Of a stretch of 64,000 bases of DNA, positions 1-8,015 are shown piece after piece (the stretch's first letter is position 1; each line of letters opens with the position of its first letter). The notes under the pieces are model-generated. The model did no database searches, had not been told where the DNA came from, and worked only from the letters and a program-made list of their open reading frames with translations. Source of the stretch: Saprospiraceae bacterium (lineage in GTDB: Bacteria > Bacteroidota > Bacteroidia > Chitinophagales > Saprospiraceae); assembly GCA_022841745.1 (NCBI GenBank), contig JALHQW010000013.1:1-64000 (forward strand). Reading direction: 5' to 3'. The translations under genes and the position numbers were made by a program.

Positions 1-298
1 CAGCTCTTTTTGTTGTTTATGGGGGCATTCCGGGGCGTTGTGGCGGGACTTTTATTTGGAACGTCGGGTCCCTTGGTTTTTCAAGGGACAAATTATCGGA
101 GCACAGCGGTCATGGGAGGTGGCGTGAGGCGATTCTATCGAAACGAAATGCTCGGAAAACGGGGGAAGTGGATTATTTCACAGCCTGCGTTAGCGGCAAA
201 AAGAAGAAATAAAATCACGCAGAACACAATATAAATAAGCGAGACGCTGTATGTAAATAAAATCGAAAATAGACACAAACCGAGAACAATAAACCTCT
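1..298. other. No convincing gene; AT-rich leader of the AraC-type gene
   Basis: Short open frames exist on both strands, but none has a recognisable domain, signal peptide or natural protein composition. The last 100 bases are very AT-rich and probably hold the promoter of the gene starting at 299, although I found no clean TTG/TAnnTTTG pair. Confidence 0.5.
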
Positions 299-748
299 AT
301 GAACAACCAAGACAACAAACCAGCCCAAGCATCAACCCATAGCTCTTCCCTGGCACTAAAGGAGATACTTTCCTTTAATTGGCAAAGGATAGTGGAAGCA
401 AGCCAAAACGACAAGCACCATGCGGAACGGGTTTTCCAAGAATTTATCCAAATGGTGGAGTTAAACCATCGAACGCAGCGTTCGCCAAAGTTTTATGCAG
501 ATAAATTGAACATGACTATAAGTAACCTTGGGAAAATCTGTCAAAAGGTAATCGGATACCCACCAAGCCACTGTATTCAAATACGGTTGATGCTTGAAGC
601 ATGTGCGATGCTAAAAGACTCAAAACCCATCAAGGAAATCGTATTTGAATTGGGCTTTGAAGCCCCCAAGCACTTTTCAAAGTTTTTCAAGAAACAAAGT
701 GGGCAATACCCTGATTCATTCCGAAAAATCACCATTGAAACTCACTGA
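299..748 (+). CDS. Short AraC-family helix-turn-helix regulator
   Basis: 149 aa, consisting of about 40 N-terminal residues and one C-terminal AraC-type DNA-binding region (about 43-145). Both helix-turn-helix halves are visible: KFYADKLNMTISNLGKIC, then IKEIVFELGFEAPKHFSKFF, followed by the conserved G-x-x-P-x-x-FRK ending. There is no ligand-binding or sensor domain, unlike typical 280-300 aa AraC proteins, so it is a minimal DNA-binding protein. The next gene (919) is a lipoprotein in the same direction, and the gap between them carries a 14-bp direct repeat with helical spacing that could be its operator. The target genes are not known. Confidence 0.8.
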   Translation: MNNQDNKPAQASTHSSSLALKEILSFNWQRIVEASQNDKHHAERVFQEFIQMVELNHRTQRSPKFYADKLNMTISNLGKICQKVIGYPPSHCIQIRLMLEACAMLKDSKPIKEIVFELGFEAPKHFSKFFKKQSGQYPDSFRKITIETH

Positions 749-769
749 CTCTTGGTTTGTGTTCCAAAA

Positions 770-804
770 TTCCCGATTTGTACCCCATCTTTCCCGATTT
801 GTAC
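770..804 (+). promoter_or_regulatory. Two 14-bp direct repeats 21 bp apart, possible AraC operator
   Basis: TTCCCGATTTGTAC occurs at 770-783 and again at 791-804. The 21-bp period is two helical turns, so both copies lie on the same DNA face, as AraC-type regulators prefer. The pair sits after the AraC-type gene and about 115 bp before the lipoprotein gene. The binding role is inferred. Confidence 0.5.
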
Positions 805-918
805 GCCACCTAACATTCTCGGAGGGCATAGTTTTACAAAAAATTAGGACCCATTGCCGCACTTTTTGGACGAGAGACGGCAAGGGCCCTTTTGTTAACT
901 AAATAACTCAACAAAAGT

Positions 919-1656
919 ATGAAAAAATCAAAGATTCTTGGTTTTTCTTTCATGGCAACCACAGTTGTTGCCATTATTTTCCTTGTGTTCTCCTGCAAAA
1001 AGGAGATAGCTACGGTAGCCGAAACGGAAGGCTTTTCGACTGGCTGTGACTACCTGTACGGGACAAAAGGTTACATTGTGCAGGAGGACGGCATCATCAA
1101 CTTTCAAAATGCCACTGCGTTTTCTGCCTTTTTAGACACTGTGCCTACGTGGAGCGACAGTGCTTTTGTGGCATGGGAGACAAGCCTTGGCTCGAATACA
1201 GCTTATGGCAACTACATCGAAGCGGACAACGCCCTGACCGCTTTTATGACACCGTACGAAAACGATACCGTTACTACAGAAGGGGCCTTCCAGCCGACAT
1301 TCAACGCTTTCGCCCAGAGCAAGGCTCATTTGGCATCCGTGACGACAGAAGGTGTCGAACCCTACTTTTCTTTCCCATTCTATTACTTCGTCAACGAAGA
1401 CGGTATTTACCGCATTTGCAGCCAAGAGTATAGCGTTCAAGGCAGTTTGCTCCTTTCCTATCCCGTCGGAAAACAGGATTTGGTAAAGGAGTGGAACGGT
1501 CAGGTCGGAGAATTTGGCGAACTGAGTGTGCAGCAGATACAAACGGCCAGGTCAAGCGAAGAAATTCAGGAACGGGATGAGGAATTTCATCAAACCTGTA
1601 CCGGTGAATACAACGATGGCAAGAAGCGGATTAAGGTTTGGTGGGATTCAAGCTAA
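919..1656 (+). CDS. Lipoprotein of unknown function, probably the truncated front part of a longer protein
   Basis: 245 aa with a lipoprotein signal: MKKSK, a hydrophobic stretch, then VFSC with Cys at about residue 26, so it is predicted to sit on a membrane facing the periplasm or outside. I do not recognise the domain. The reading frame ends at a TAA (1654-1656) right after KVWWDSS. The same frame then continues as protein-like sequence (HEYNIPDMPNGSSSG and on), so this stop looks like a mutation in a gene that originally ran to 2048. Whether the 245-aa product is functional cannot be told. Confidence 0.65.
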   Translation: MKKSKILGFSFMATTVVAIIFLVFSCKKEIATVAETEGFSTGCDYLYGTKGYIVQEDGIINFQNATAFSAFLDTVPTWSDSAFVAWETSLGSNTAYGNYIEADNALTAFMTPYENDTVTTEGAFQPTFNAFAQSKAHLASVTTEGVEPYFSFPFYYFVNEDGIYRICSQEYSVQGSLLLSYPVGKQDLVKEWNGQVGEFGELSVQQIQTARSSEEIQERDEEFHQTCTGEYNDGKKRIKVWWDSS

Positions 1657-2048
1657 TTTCATGAATACAATATCCCTGATATGCCTAACGGTTCATCTTC
1701 AGGTGTTGACAGTTATTGGTGGGCGCATCAGGTTGAAATAAAAGCCCAAAAGAAATGGGCGGGATTTGGTGGAGTGATACAAGGCACATTGCCGTGGCTG
1801 TAATCGGAACAATTACGAACAGGCACCAACATGAAGCTATCAACTATTCGAATACCGTTCCCGTCAATTTCTTTAGATGTAAGCGTGCGCATAGCATCAA
1901 GGAAAAGTTCGCAAATGAAAATCGCCTTTACTATATCCAATCAACGCTGAACAATTTCGCATTGAACTTGACAGTCACAGGCACCAATCGTCGTGATGAT
2001 TGTCAAACAATACAAGCAACCTGCACGATGAATTTAGTCAACCTTTAA
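1657..2048 (+). pseudogene. Decayed 3' part of the preceding lipoprotein gene
   Basis: Immediately after the TAA at 1654-1656 the same frame reads HEYNIPDMPNGSSSG, then VDSYWWAHQVEIKAQKKWAG. At about 1760, in a G-rich run, the protein-like reading moves to another frame (IWWSDTRHIAVAVIG...) and ends at TAA 2046-2048 as TIQATCTMNLVNL. One premature stop (easily TAC to TAA, giving DSSYFHEY) and one lost base would restore a single protein of about 376 aa. The terminator just downstream fits a gene end at 2048. Sequencing error is an alternative explanation. Confidence 0.55.
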
Positions 2049-2050
2049 CA

Positions 2051-2117
2051 AAACGAAACCGTGGGTACGAATAGAAAGCCGTCCAATTTCTTTTTCTTAC
2101 CCACGGTTTCGTTTTTT
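2051..2117 (+). terminator. Rho-independent terminator with 17-bp perfect stem
   Basis: The stem is 2051-2067 (AAACGAAACCGTGGGTA) paired with 2098-2114, with a 30-nt loop and a run of T at the end. It starts 3 nt after the stop at 2048, supporting that position as the ancestral 3' end of the lipoprotein gene. Confidence 0.8.
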
Positions 2118-2128
2118 TATATTGTGAG

Positions 2129-2773
2129 ATGAAACACAGATTTCTGCTTATTTTTATGGTGCTGTATTCTCAGCATTCAATAGCACAATCGTTCTTCACC
2201 GTTGGTGCAAACTACGCTACCTTGTCCTATTGGCATTCCTTTCCATTTGGGAAACAAAAACCGGAGAATTTCAAATTGACGCCTTCCGTAGGATACGGCT
2301 ATCATATCAAAATCAATGACAAATGGGTCTATGAGCCTGGAATCACCTTGGGCGATTTGGGCGGTATAAATTATCCCCATAAACCAAGGACCGTTTATGC
2401 CATATATGCCATTTCATTAAGCCAGTTTGTTGATTTCAGGCCGTTGAAGTGGTTCTCATTTGGGCTTTCCCCATCAGTCAACTACAATATCTACGCTGGG
2501 ATAACTGGTAAAAACTTACACGTTGACTCCAATGGCACCGTTTATTCTGAGGAAAAACTGATTAATTGGAAAGATGCCTCGGAAAGCTATAAACTGAACA
2601 GGTTTGTTTTTTCCATCATGCCCCGTATTTCTTTCTTTATTAAGGATAGGTGGGGCATAGATATTTGTTACAGAAGTGACTTGACCTCGGTTGGTTACCC
2701 TGTCAGGGTGCTAAATAATAGTTTACAAGGTTATGGATTAGGGATTGACATAAAATACCGATTCAAAAAATAA
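2129..2773 (+). CDS. Small outer-membrane beta-barrel-like protein
   Basis: 214 aa. A signal peptide (MKHRFLLIFMVLYSQHSIAQS, cut after AQ) is followed by alternating aromatic/polar strands typical of 8-10-strand outer-membrane barrels: PSVGYGYHIKINDKWVYEPG, WFSFGLSPSVNYNIYAG, GYGLGIDIKYRFKK. The C-terminus ends in an amphipathic strand with an aromatic residue near the end. This fits the outer-membrane beta-barrel family common in Bacteroidota; substrate or role is unknown. It follows the terminator at 2051 and lies 68 bp before the next lipoprotein gene, so the two may be co-transcribed. Confidence 0.65.
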   Translation: MKHRFLLIFMVLYSQHSIAQSFFTVGANYATLSYWHSFPFGKQKPENFKLTPSVGYGYHIKINDKWVYEPGITLGDLGGINYPHKPRTVYAIYAISLSQFVDFRPLKWFSFGLSPSVNYNIYAGITGKNLHVDSNGTVYSEEKLINWKDASESYKLNRFVFSIMPRISFFIKDRWGIDICYRSDLTSVGYPVRVLNNSLQGYGLGIDIKYRFKK

Positions 2774-2841
2774 ATAAGCGGCATAGTTTGCGGTATTGCA
2801 GTACACAATCAGTAAAATTCATCTAAAAACACAACAGAATC

Positions 2842-3402
2842 ATGAATAAAATTAAGCACCTTTTTTTATTTCTAATTATTGCATCAGTTACAATTCAATG
2901 TAAAGATGATGACGGCCCGAAACAGCCCACCGACCCTTATGTGGGCTGCTGTGGCACTGAACCTGTGGGATTTACTATCGGGAATGCCAAGCTCTTTGTT
3001 CCCAACGCCTTTACGCCAAATGGCGATGGGATAAATGATGTTTTTTTTCCTACTTTCAATGACAAGACTTCAAAAATTGAAGTGTTTCAGATTTCAAGCC
3101 CAGAGCTTGGAATCATGTATTTTACTTCGGAGGTAGATAAACAAAACCCAATAATAAATGGATGGAATGGATTAGATGCTGATGGTGAAAAATATTCTGG
3201 GCCTTTTAGTTACGCAATGACTGTTACGGATGATATGGGTTACCTACAGTCGTTTAGTGGTTCAGCTTGCAGTATTACCTGCGACTCTTTTGCGACCGTT
3301 TTTAAGACAAAAACGGGCTGTTTTTACCCTGCCCAATCCGATGGGGATGGAGGGGTTGATGCCAGTTTACCCACGCTTGAGGATGATTGTTTTGGGAATT
3401 AA
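2842..3402 (+). CDS. Small lipoprotein with a gliding-motility/CHU_C-type domain
   Basis: 186 aa. The lipoprotein signal has Cys at residue 20 (VTIQCKDDD). Residues about 52-66 carry the hallmark of the gliding-motility-associated C-terminal (CHU_C, type B T9SS) domain, FVPNAFTPNGDGINDVF, followed by ISSPELGIMYF and NGWNGLDADGEKYSGPFSYAM, matching the NRWG..vf and WdG...G..vp.GtYfY pattern. In large secreted proteins this domain is the C-terminal sorting tail; here it is nearly the whole protein and is followed by a Cys-rich tail (CSITCDSF..GCFYP..DDCFGN). It is therefore probably a surface lipoprotein rather than T9SS cargo. It converges on the FG-GAP/SprB gene. Confidence 0.7.
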   Translation: MNKIKHLFLFLIIASVTIQCKDDDGPKQPTDPYVGCCGTEPVGFTIGNAKLFVPNAFTPNGDGINDVFFPTFNDKTSKIEVFQISSPELGIMYFTSEVDKQNPIINGWNGLDADGEKYSGPFSYAMTVTDDMGYLQSFSGSACSITCDSFATVFKTKTGCFYPAQSDGDGGVDASLPTLEDDCFGN

Positions 3403-3551
3403 TAAGAATTCACTACCAATCTGCCACCTGCCTTTCTGTAATCTACTCACGCCATGTGTTTCCTGCTTCGATTTTCCATAAAGATAAATCACAACGGAGC
3501 AGCCAAACTCCCCCTTGCCTGTAGAGAATTCAAATAAATGCCGCTAACAAC

Positions 3552-3595
3552 GGATGTACGACTATGCGGGCTAAACGCCCGCACAGCGTACATCC
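3552..3595. terminator. Inverted repeat between convergent genes
   Basis: The outer arms are GGATGTACG (3552-3560) and CGTACATCC (3587-3595); the inner arms are GCGGGC (3566-3571) and GCCCGC (3577-3582). It lies between the ends of the plus gene at 3402 and the minus gene at 3618, so it could end transcription from both sides. There is no clear T-run. The rest of 3403-3617 shows nothing else. Confidence 0.5.
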
Positions 3596-3617
3596 AAACG
3601 TCAAATCCTCAATCCCC

Positions 3618-6600
3618 TCACTCCCCAACCTTCACCACCTTCCTCCCCCCCTCCAAACCATCCGCCCAAACCCTTACCAGATACACCCCCGGCACCAATC
3701 CCTTCTCCTCCCAGCCCATCACATGCTCCCCAGCCCCCATTTGCTGCTCCACCGCCAAGGCCCTTACTTCCCTGCCCAGCGCATCGTACAGCGAAATGGA
3801 GACCGCCATGGGCCGTGGCAGGGTGAAGCGCAGGTGGAGGCGGTCTGTAAATGGATTGGGATAGGCCAACAGCCCAAGCGCCGAGACGGGTTCTTTGGTG
3901 GCACTCGGCCATACGTACACATTCTCCGAGATAGTGAGCAGGCAGCCGAACTCGGTGGTATCGTAAAAAACGAATTGGGTATCCTGGGTCAAAATCACCC
4001 CGTGGTATTCCGTGCCATAGGGCAAAGGTCCGTTGTTGGCCACGAGTAATCCTTCGTGGTGAACGGTCAATTCGGCCATCACCACGCTATCGCAACCCTG
4101 GTAATTGGAAAGCACAAGCTGCTCGGTGAAGTCGCCAGGGTCGGGGTATTCGGTGCCAGTGAGCGGACTGCTCTCGCCTTGGCAGAAGGAGAGTTCCAAG
4201 CTGGTCGTGTCGTTTTGGAGCAACGGTATCATCACCTCGTCGGTGTCGGAGCAGCCGTGGGTATCCGTAGCGGTGACGGTATAGGTGCCGGCTGCCAGAC
4301 CCGTAGCCACTGACCCGACCTGTTGCAAACTGCCCCAATTAAACACATAAGACGGCGTACCGCCGCTGGCCGAAGCCGTGGCCGACCCGTTGGCCTGCCC
4401 ATCGCACGAACCGCTCATGAAGAGCGCAACAACGTTGAGCAGTGGCGGCTCTACCAATTCCACGGTCGCCGTACCCTGACAGCCACTGCCATCCGTGACC
4501 GTGACCGAGAAGCTGCCCGCAGCCAGCCCCGTCCTGACGGAGGTGGTATCGCCGTTTTCCCAAAGAAAAGCATAACTGCCGTTGCCGCCCGTCACGGTGA
4601 GTGCGATGGAGCCGTCCGCCCCGTTGCCGTTGCTGGGGTGGCAGGAGATGGGCGTTTGCGTGGCAATAACCGATATGCCGCCACTTGTGCCGAGCACCAC
4701 TTCCACGACCTTCGTGCAGCCGTTTCCATCGGTAACGGTGGCCGAGTAGCTGCCGGGCGTGGAACTGGTAATTTGGCTAGCATCGGCCCCATTTGACCAC
4801 TGGTAACTATACGGCAAAACGCCGCCTTCCACACCCAACGAAATATGCCCCGGTGTACCTGCGGCACAATTGATGGGCGTAATTTCAGTGCTTACTTGAA
4901 TGGCAAATGGCGCTGAAAGCACGGTGGTAGCGGTGGCGGTGCAAAGGTGGGCGTCCGTCACCGTGACCGTATAAGTGCCAGCAGGCTGGAGGTAAATCAC
5001 GGAAATATTATCGCCGTTCGACCATTCGTAGGCATAGGGATAAGTGCCCCCCTCGGCCTGCACAGAGACCGTCGAAGTTTCGCCGGCGCAGAATAGGCCA
5101 TTGGTGAAGTTATTGGCCAGCAATGGTGGGGGCGCTTGCAGCGAATAGGTCGCCACGGCCACACATTGGTTCACATCGGTGAGCGTAACGGAATAGCTGC
5201 CTGCGGCAACGTTTGTGAGATTTTGCGCCGTCGCACCATTTGACCAAAGGAAACTAAACGGTGCATTGCCACCCGAAATGGCGAGCCCTACGCCGCCGTC
5301 TGCACTGGCTGCGCAAGTAGGCGGGTCGAGGCTTCCCGAAATCTGGGGTATCGGCCCCACCTGCACCGATGCATTGGCGGTGGATTGGCAGCCGTACATA
5401 TTCGAGACCGTCACCGAATAATCGCCGGACTGCTGCGGGTAAATGGTGGCCGAGTTTTGGCCGATTGCGCCATTTGGGCCGCTCCACGCAAAATTGAATG
5501 GGCCACCGCCCGTTGGGCTGGCGGTTATCGTTGCGGCGTTGCCGCAATTGCCGTTCGTTGCTGCCAGGCTAACCGTGGGAGCCTCATTCACATAAACGCC
5601 GAAACTGCCAAAAGAAAAACAGGCACCAACATGGGCCTGTAAACCGAAGCCTGTGGTTTGCTGAATAACTGCGAAAGTGCTCAAGCAGGTGTCACAATCA
5701 ACGATTCCCTGTGGTTGCCAGCGAACGGAGTCGTAGCTGAAATCATCGGGAACACCGAGCCAAATCGTGTCGCCTATGCAGGCATAATACTCATCGCCCA
5801 AATTGATGAATTGCGGCGCAAAATTCAGCGTCACCTGCACGGTATCCGACTGCTGCACGCCGCATTCGTCCGTTGCCGTCACCGAGTAGCTGCCCGATTG
5901 CGAAGCAGTAAAAATGGAATCCGTCGAGCCGTTTTGCCAAAGATAACTGGCAAAGCCGCTGCCCGCATTGAGTTCCATGGCCAAATCGCAAAGGCCCAAA
6001 TCAGGGCCAAGGTTGAGCGCTGGCGCTTGGTAGATGAAGAAGAGGCTGCTGAAATTATTGACAAGGCTGCATTCATTTATAAAACTGGCAGGCGGCGCAG
6101 CCAAGGGCAGCGTCGAGTTGCCGTCGTCGTTCAGCACCATATGAATCGAGTGGTAGCCCGTGCTAGGCAATTGGTTGGCGTCCAACGGGAACGAAAACTG
6201 CGAACAGCCATTGGCGCTCACGTTTTGGGGCGTTTGCCGCACGGCAAGCAAGCTGGCGCCGGGCTGGCGTGGGTCGTTGCGATAAAAGGCGATGGGCAGG
6301 CCAGCGGGCAGGTTGCTCACGCCTTCGTTACAGAGCGTGATGGAAGCCATCATGCCGCCATTGGCGCAGCCGATGGAAAAACCGTTGGCAAATGCGTCGG
6401 GCGAGGCATTCGCTGCCGAGGGGGCGGCATTGATGGCGAGGCTGCCGCAGAAATTGGTGGAGCCTTCCACCACGGTCAGGTACTGGTCGGGGGAGGGGTT
6501 GGCAACCACGTCCACCGTGCCGCTGGGCCAATGCACCACGAGGTAGCCCACCTGTGTGGCAGCGCCGAGGCCAAAGTGTGCCGTGAGCGAATTGGAGATG

Positions 6601-7898
6601 CCGTAGCTCTCCCCTGCCCTGATTTCCCGCACCTGTTTGCCCCATGCGCCATGCAGTTCCACCCGTGCGCCCACGCCCTTGCGGTTGCTTTGGTTGCCTT
6701 CGAGTTGCACGGCGAGGAAATGGTTGGCGTTGCCGTTGTTCATCCATAGCCTATCGGGTGCGAAACAGTTGGTCAAGCCACATTGGTTCACGGAAAAAAT
6801 ATCAAGGAAGCCGTTGTGGTTGAGGTCGCCGACGGCCATTGATCCCATGCTGCCAAAGGGCACGCTGGTACTGGTAAAAGTGCCGTTGCCGTTGTTGTGG
6901 TACAAACGCCCGGGACTGGCCGTGAGCACGTCCACATAGCCATCGTTGTCGAAATCACGCATGATTCCCTGGATAAAGCGATCAACAACGCTGCCGAAAC
7001 CTGCCGTTGCGGAAATATCGGTGAAATGCCCCGTACCGTCGTTGCGGAGCAACTGAGAATTGTAATCGTGGTTGGTGATGAAACAATCAAGGTCACCATC
7101 GTTGTCAATGTCCTGAAAATCGGAGGTCCAGGACTGCCAGCCGATTTTAAGGCCGTGGGCACCTGCTGCTTCGGTAAAATGGCCACTGCCATCATTGACG
7201 AAAAGCTGGTTGATGCGCCGTGGGTCGGTCGGACTGGAAGCACCGCCCCGGCACTTGGCGATATAGAGGTCGAGGTCGCCGTCGTTGTCGAAATCCGTCC
7301 AGGTGCTGCCATAGTTCCCCGAATTATCGGAAACTGGCACGGTGGCCATGTCTATCCAATTGTCGGCGGCTGCAAAGCCACCCGCCCCATTGTTGCCCCA
7401 GATGCGGCTCTCCGCATCATCGTCGCAGGAGAACACATCCAACCAGCCATCGTTGTTGATGTCGGCAAAATTGGAGCCTTGTGCAAAATAGGCCGTGCCT
7501 GGCAAGAACACCGGTGAAAAGCCATAGCCATTATTGTTGGCCGTCAGGAGTTTTGCTCCGTCTCCAAGCCCTGCAAAAAACAGGTCGCAAAACCCGTCAT
7601 TGTTCACATCGCCCACAGCCAAGGCCCATGCCTCTTGTGGAAAATAACCAAAAGGATAATGCAGAAAAGCCTGATCAGGGCCAGCTTGGTATTCCACGTT
7701 GAGGGTGTTGCCCTCATCCAGCCGGATGATGTCGTCCTTCCCATCGTTGTTGATGTCGGCCACGGCCACAGCAACGTTACTCGAAAACGAATTAGGTTGG
7801 AACAGCAACGTAGTCCGGTCGGTAAAGGTCTGGGCAAACAGCCCTTGTGTCAAGTACAGCAAAGCCGTTGAAGTAGCAAAGAGGCGGATGGTTTTCAT
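3618..7898 (-). CDS. Giant secreted FG-GAP/ASPIC-UnbV/SprB-repeat protein with type A T9SS tail
   Basis: 1426 aa. A signal peptide (MKTIRLFATSTALLYLTQGLFAQ) is followed by about seven VCBS/FG-GAP calcium-loop repeats (DINNDGKDD, DVNNDGFCD, DINNDGWLD, DFDNDGDLD, DIDNDGDLD, DFDNDGYVD, DLNHNGFLD; about 50-380). An ASPIC/UnbV domain (about 400-470, with RAGESYG, AHFGLGAA and VHWPSGTVD) comes next, then a CARDB-like region, then about seven SprB-type repeats with the pattern GG..PF.F.WSNG.T.......G.YSVTVTD (about 680-1240). It ends in a type A T9SS sorting domain (AYPNPFTDRLHLRF ... GVYLVRVWADG ... KVVKVGE). It is thus exported across the outer membrane by T9SS and probably surface-attached. No catalytic residues are evident; adhesion or polymer binding is inferred. 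Confidence 0.9.
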   Translation of the reverse strand: MKTIRLFATSTALLYLTQGLFAQTFTDRTTLLFQPNSFSSNVAVAVADINNDGKDDIIRLDEGNTLNVEYQAGPDQAFLHYPFGYFPQEAWALAVGDVNNDGFCDLFFAGLGDGAKLLTANNNGYGFSPVFLPGTAYFAQGSNFADINNDGWLDVFSCDDDAESRIWGNNGAGGFAAADNWIDMATVPVSDNSGNYGSTWTDFDNDGDLDLYIAKCRGGASSPTDPRRINQLFVNDGSGHFTEAAGAHGLKIGWQSWTSDFQDIDNDGDLDCFITNHDYNSQLLRNDGTGHFTDISATAGFGSVVDRFIQGIMRDFDNDGYVDVLTASPGRLYHNNGNGTFTSTSVPFGSMGSMAVGDLNHNGFLDIFSVNQCGLTNCFAPDRLWMNNGNANHFLAVQLEGNQSNRKGVGARVELHGAWGKQVREIRAGESYGISNSLTAHFGLGAATQVGYLVVHWPSGTVDVVANPSPDQYLTVVEGSTNFCGSLAINAAPSAANASPDAFANGFSIGCANGGMMASITLCNEGVSNLPAGLPIAFYRNDPRQPGASLLAVRQTPQNVSANGCSQFSFPLDANQLPSTGYHSIHMVLNDDGNSTLPLAAPPASFINECSLVNNFSSLFFIYQAPALNLGPDLGLCDLAMELNAGSGFASYLWQNGSTDSIFTASQSGSYSVTATDECGVQQSDTVQVTLNFAPQFINLGDEYYACIGDTIWLGVPDDFSYDSVRWQPQGIVDCDTCLSTFAVIQQTTGFGLQAHVGACFSFGSFGVYVNEAPTVSLAATNGNCGNAATITASPTGGGPFNFAWSGPNGAIGQNSATIYPQQSGDYSVTVSNMYGCQSTANASVQVGPIPQISGSLDPPTCAASADGGVGLAISGGNAPFSFLWSNGATAQNLTNVAAGSYSVTLTDVNQCVAVATYSLQAPPPLLANNFTNGLFCAGETSTVSVQAEGGTYPYAYEWSNGDNISVIYLQPAGTYTVTVTDAHLCTATATTVLSAPFAIQVSTEITPINCAAGTPGHISLGVEGGVLPYSYQWSNGADASQITSSTPGSYSATVTDGNGCTKVVEVVLGTSGGISVIATQTPISCHPSNGNGADGSIALTVTGGNGSYAFLWENGDTTSVRTGLAAGSFSVTVTDGSGCQGTATVELVEPPLLNVVALFMSGSCDGQANGSATASASGGTPSYVFNWGSLQQVGSVATGLAAGTYTVTATDTHGCSDTDEVMIPLLQNDTTSLELSFCQGESSPLTGTEYPDPGDFTEQLVLSNYQGCDSVVMAELTVHHEGLLVANNGPLPYGTEYHGVILTQDTQFVFYDTTEFGCLLTISENVYVWPSATKEPVSALGLLAYPNPFTDRLHLRFTLPRPMAVSISLYDALGREVRALAVEQQMGAGEHVMGWEEKGLVPGVYLVRVWADGLEGGRKVVKVGE

Positions 7899-7936
7899 AT
7901 ACAGCTGATTTTGGTTGGTGATGCGCTGAAGCAGAG

Positions 7937-7944
7937 CAAATATA
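7937..7944 (-). promoter_or_regulatory. Bacteroidota -7 element of the FG-GAP/SprB gene
   Basis: On the minus strand this reads TATATTTG, a perfect TAnnTTTG, 38 nt before the ATG at 7898. No clear TTG lies at the -33 position, so only half the promoter is supported. Confidence 0.45.
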
Positions 7945-8015
7945 GCGCAGCTATGATTTTAACCTAAAAAATCGCATAAAACAGCGCTTTGGCGACGGAA
8001 ATGGTGGTTTGCCCT

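Noticed and set aside
10-234. Open frame of 74 codons at the window start
   Set aside because: It has no domain, the composition is unlike a real protein, and there is no promoter or follow-on gene.
3651-7908. Long open frames on the plus strand across the SprB-repeat gene
   Set aside because: They are shadows of a GC-rich repetitive coding sequence; the minus-strand frame holds all the domains and signals.
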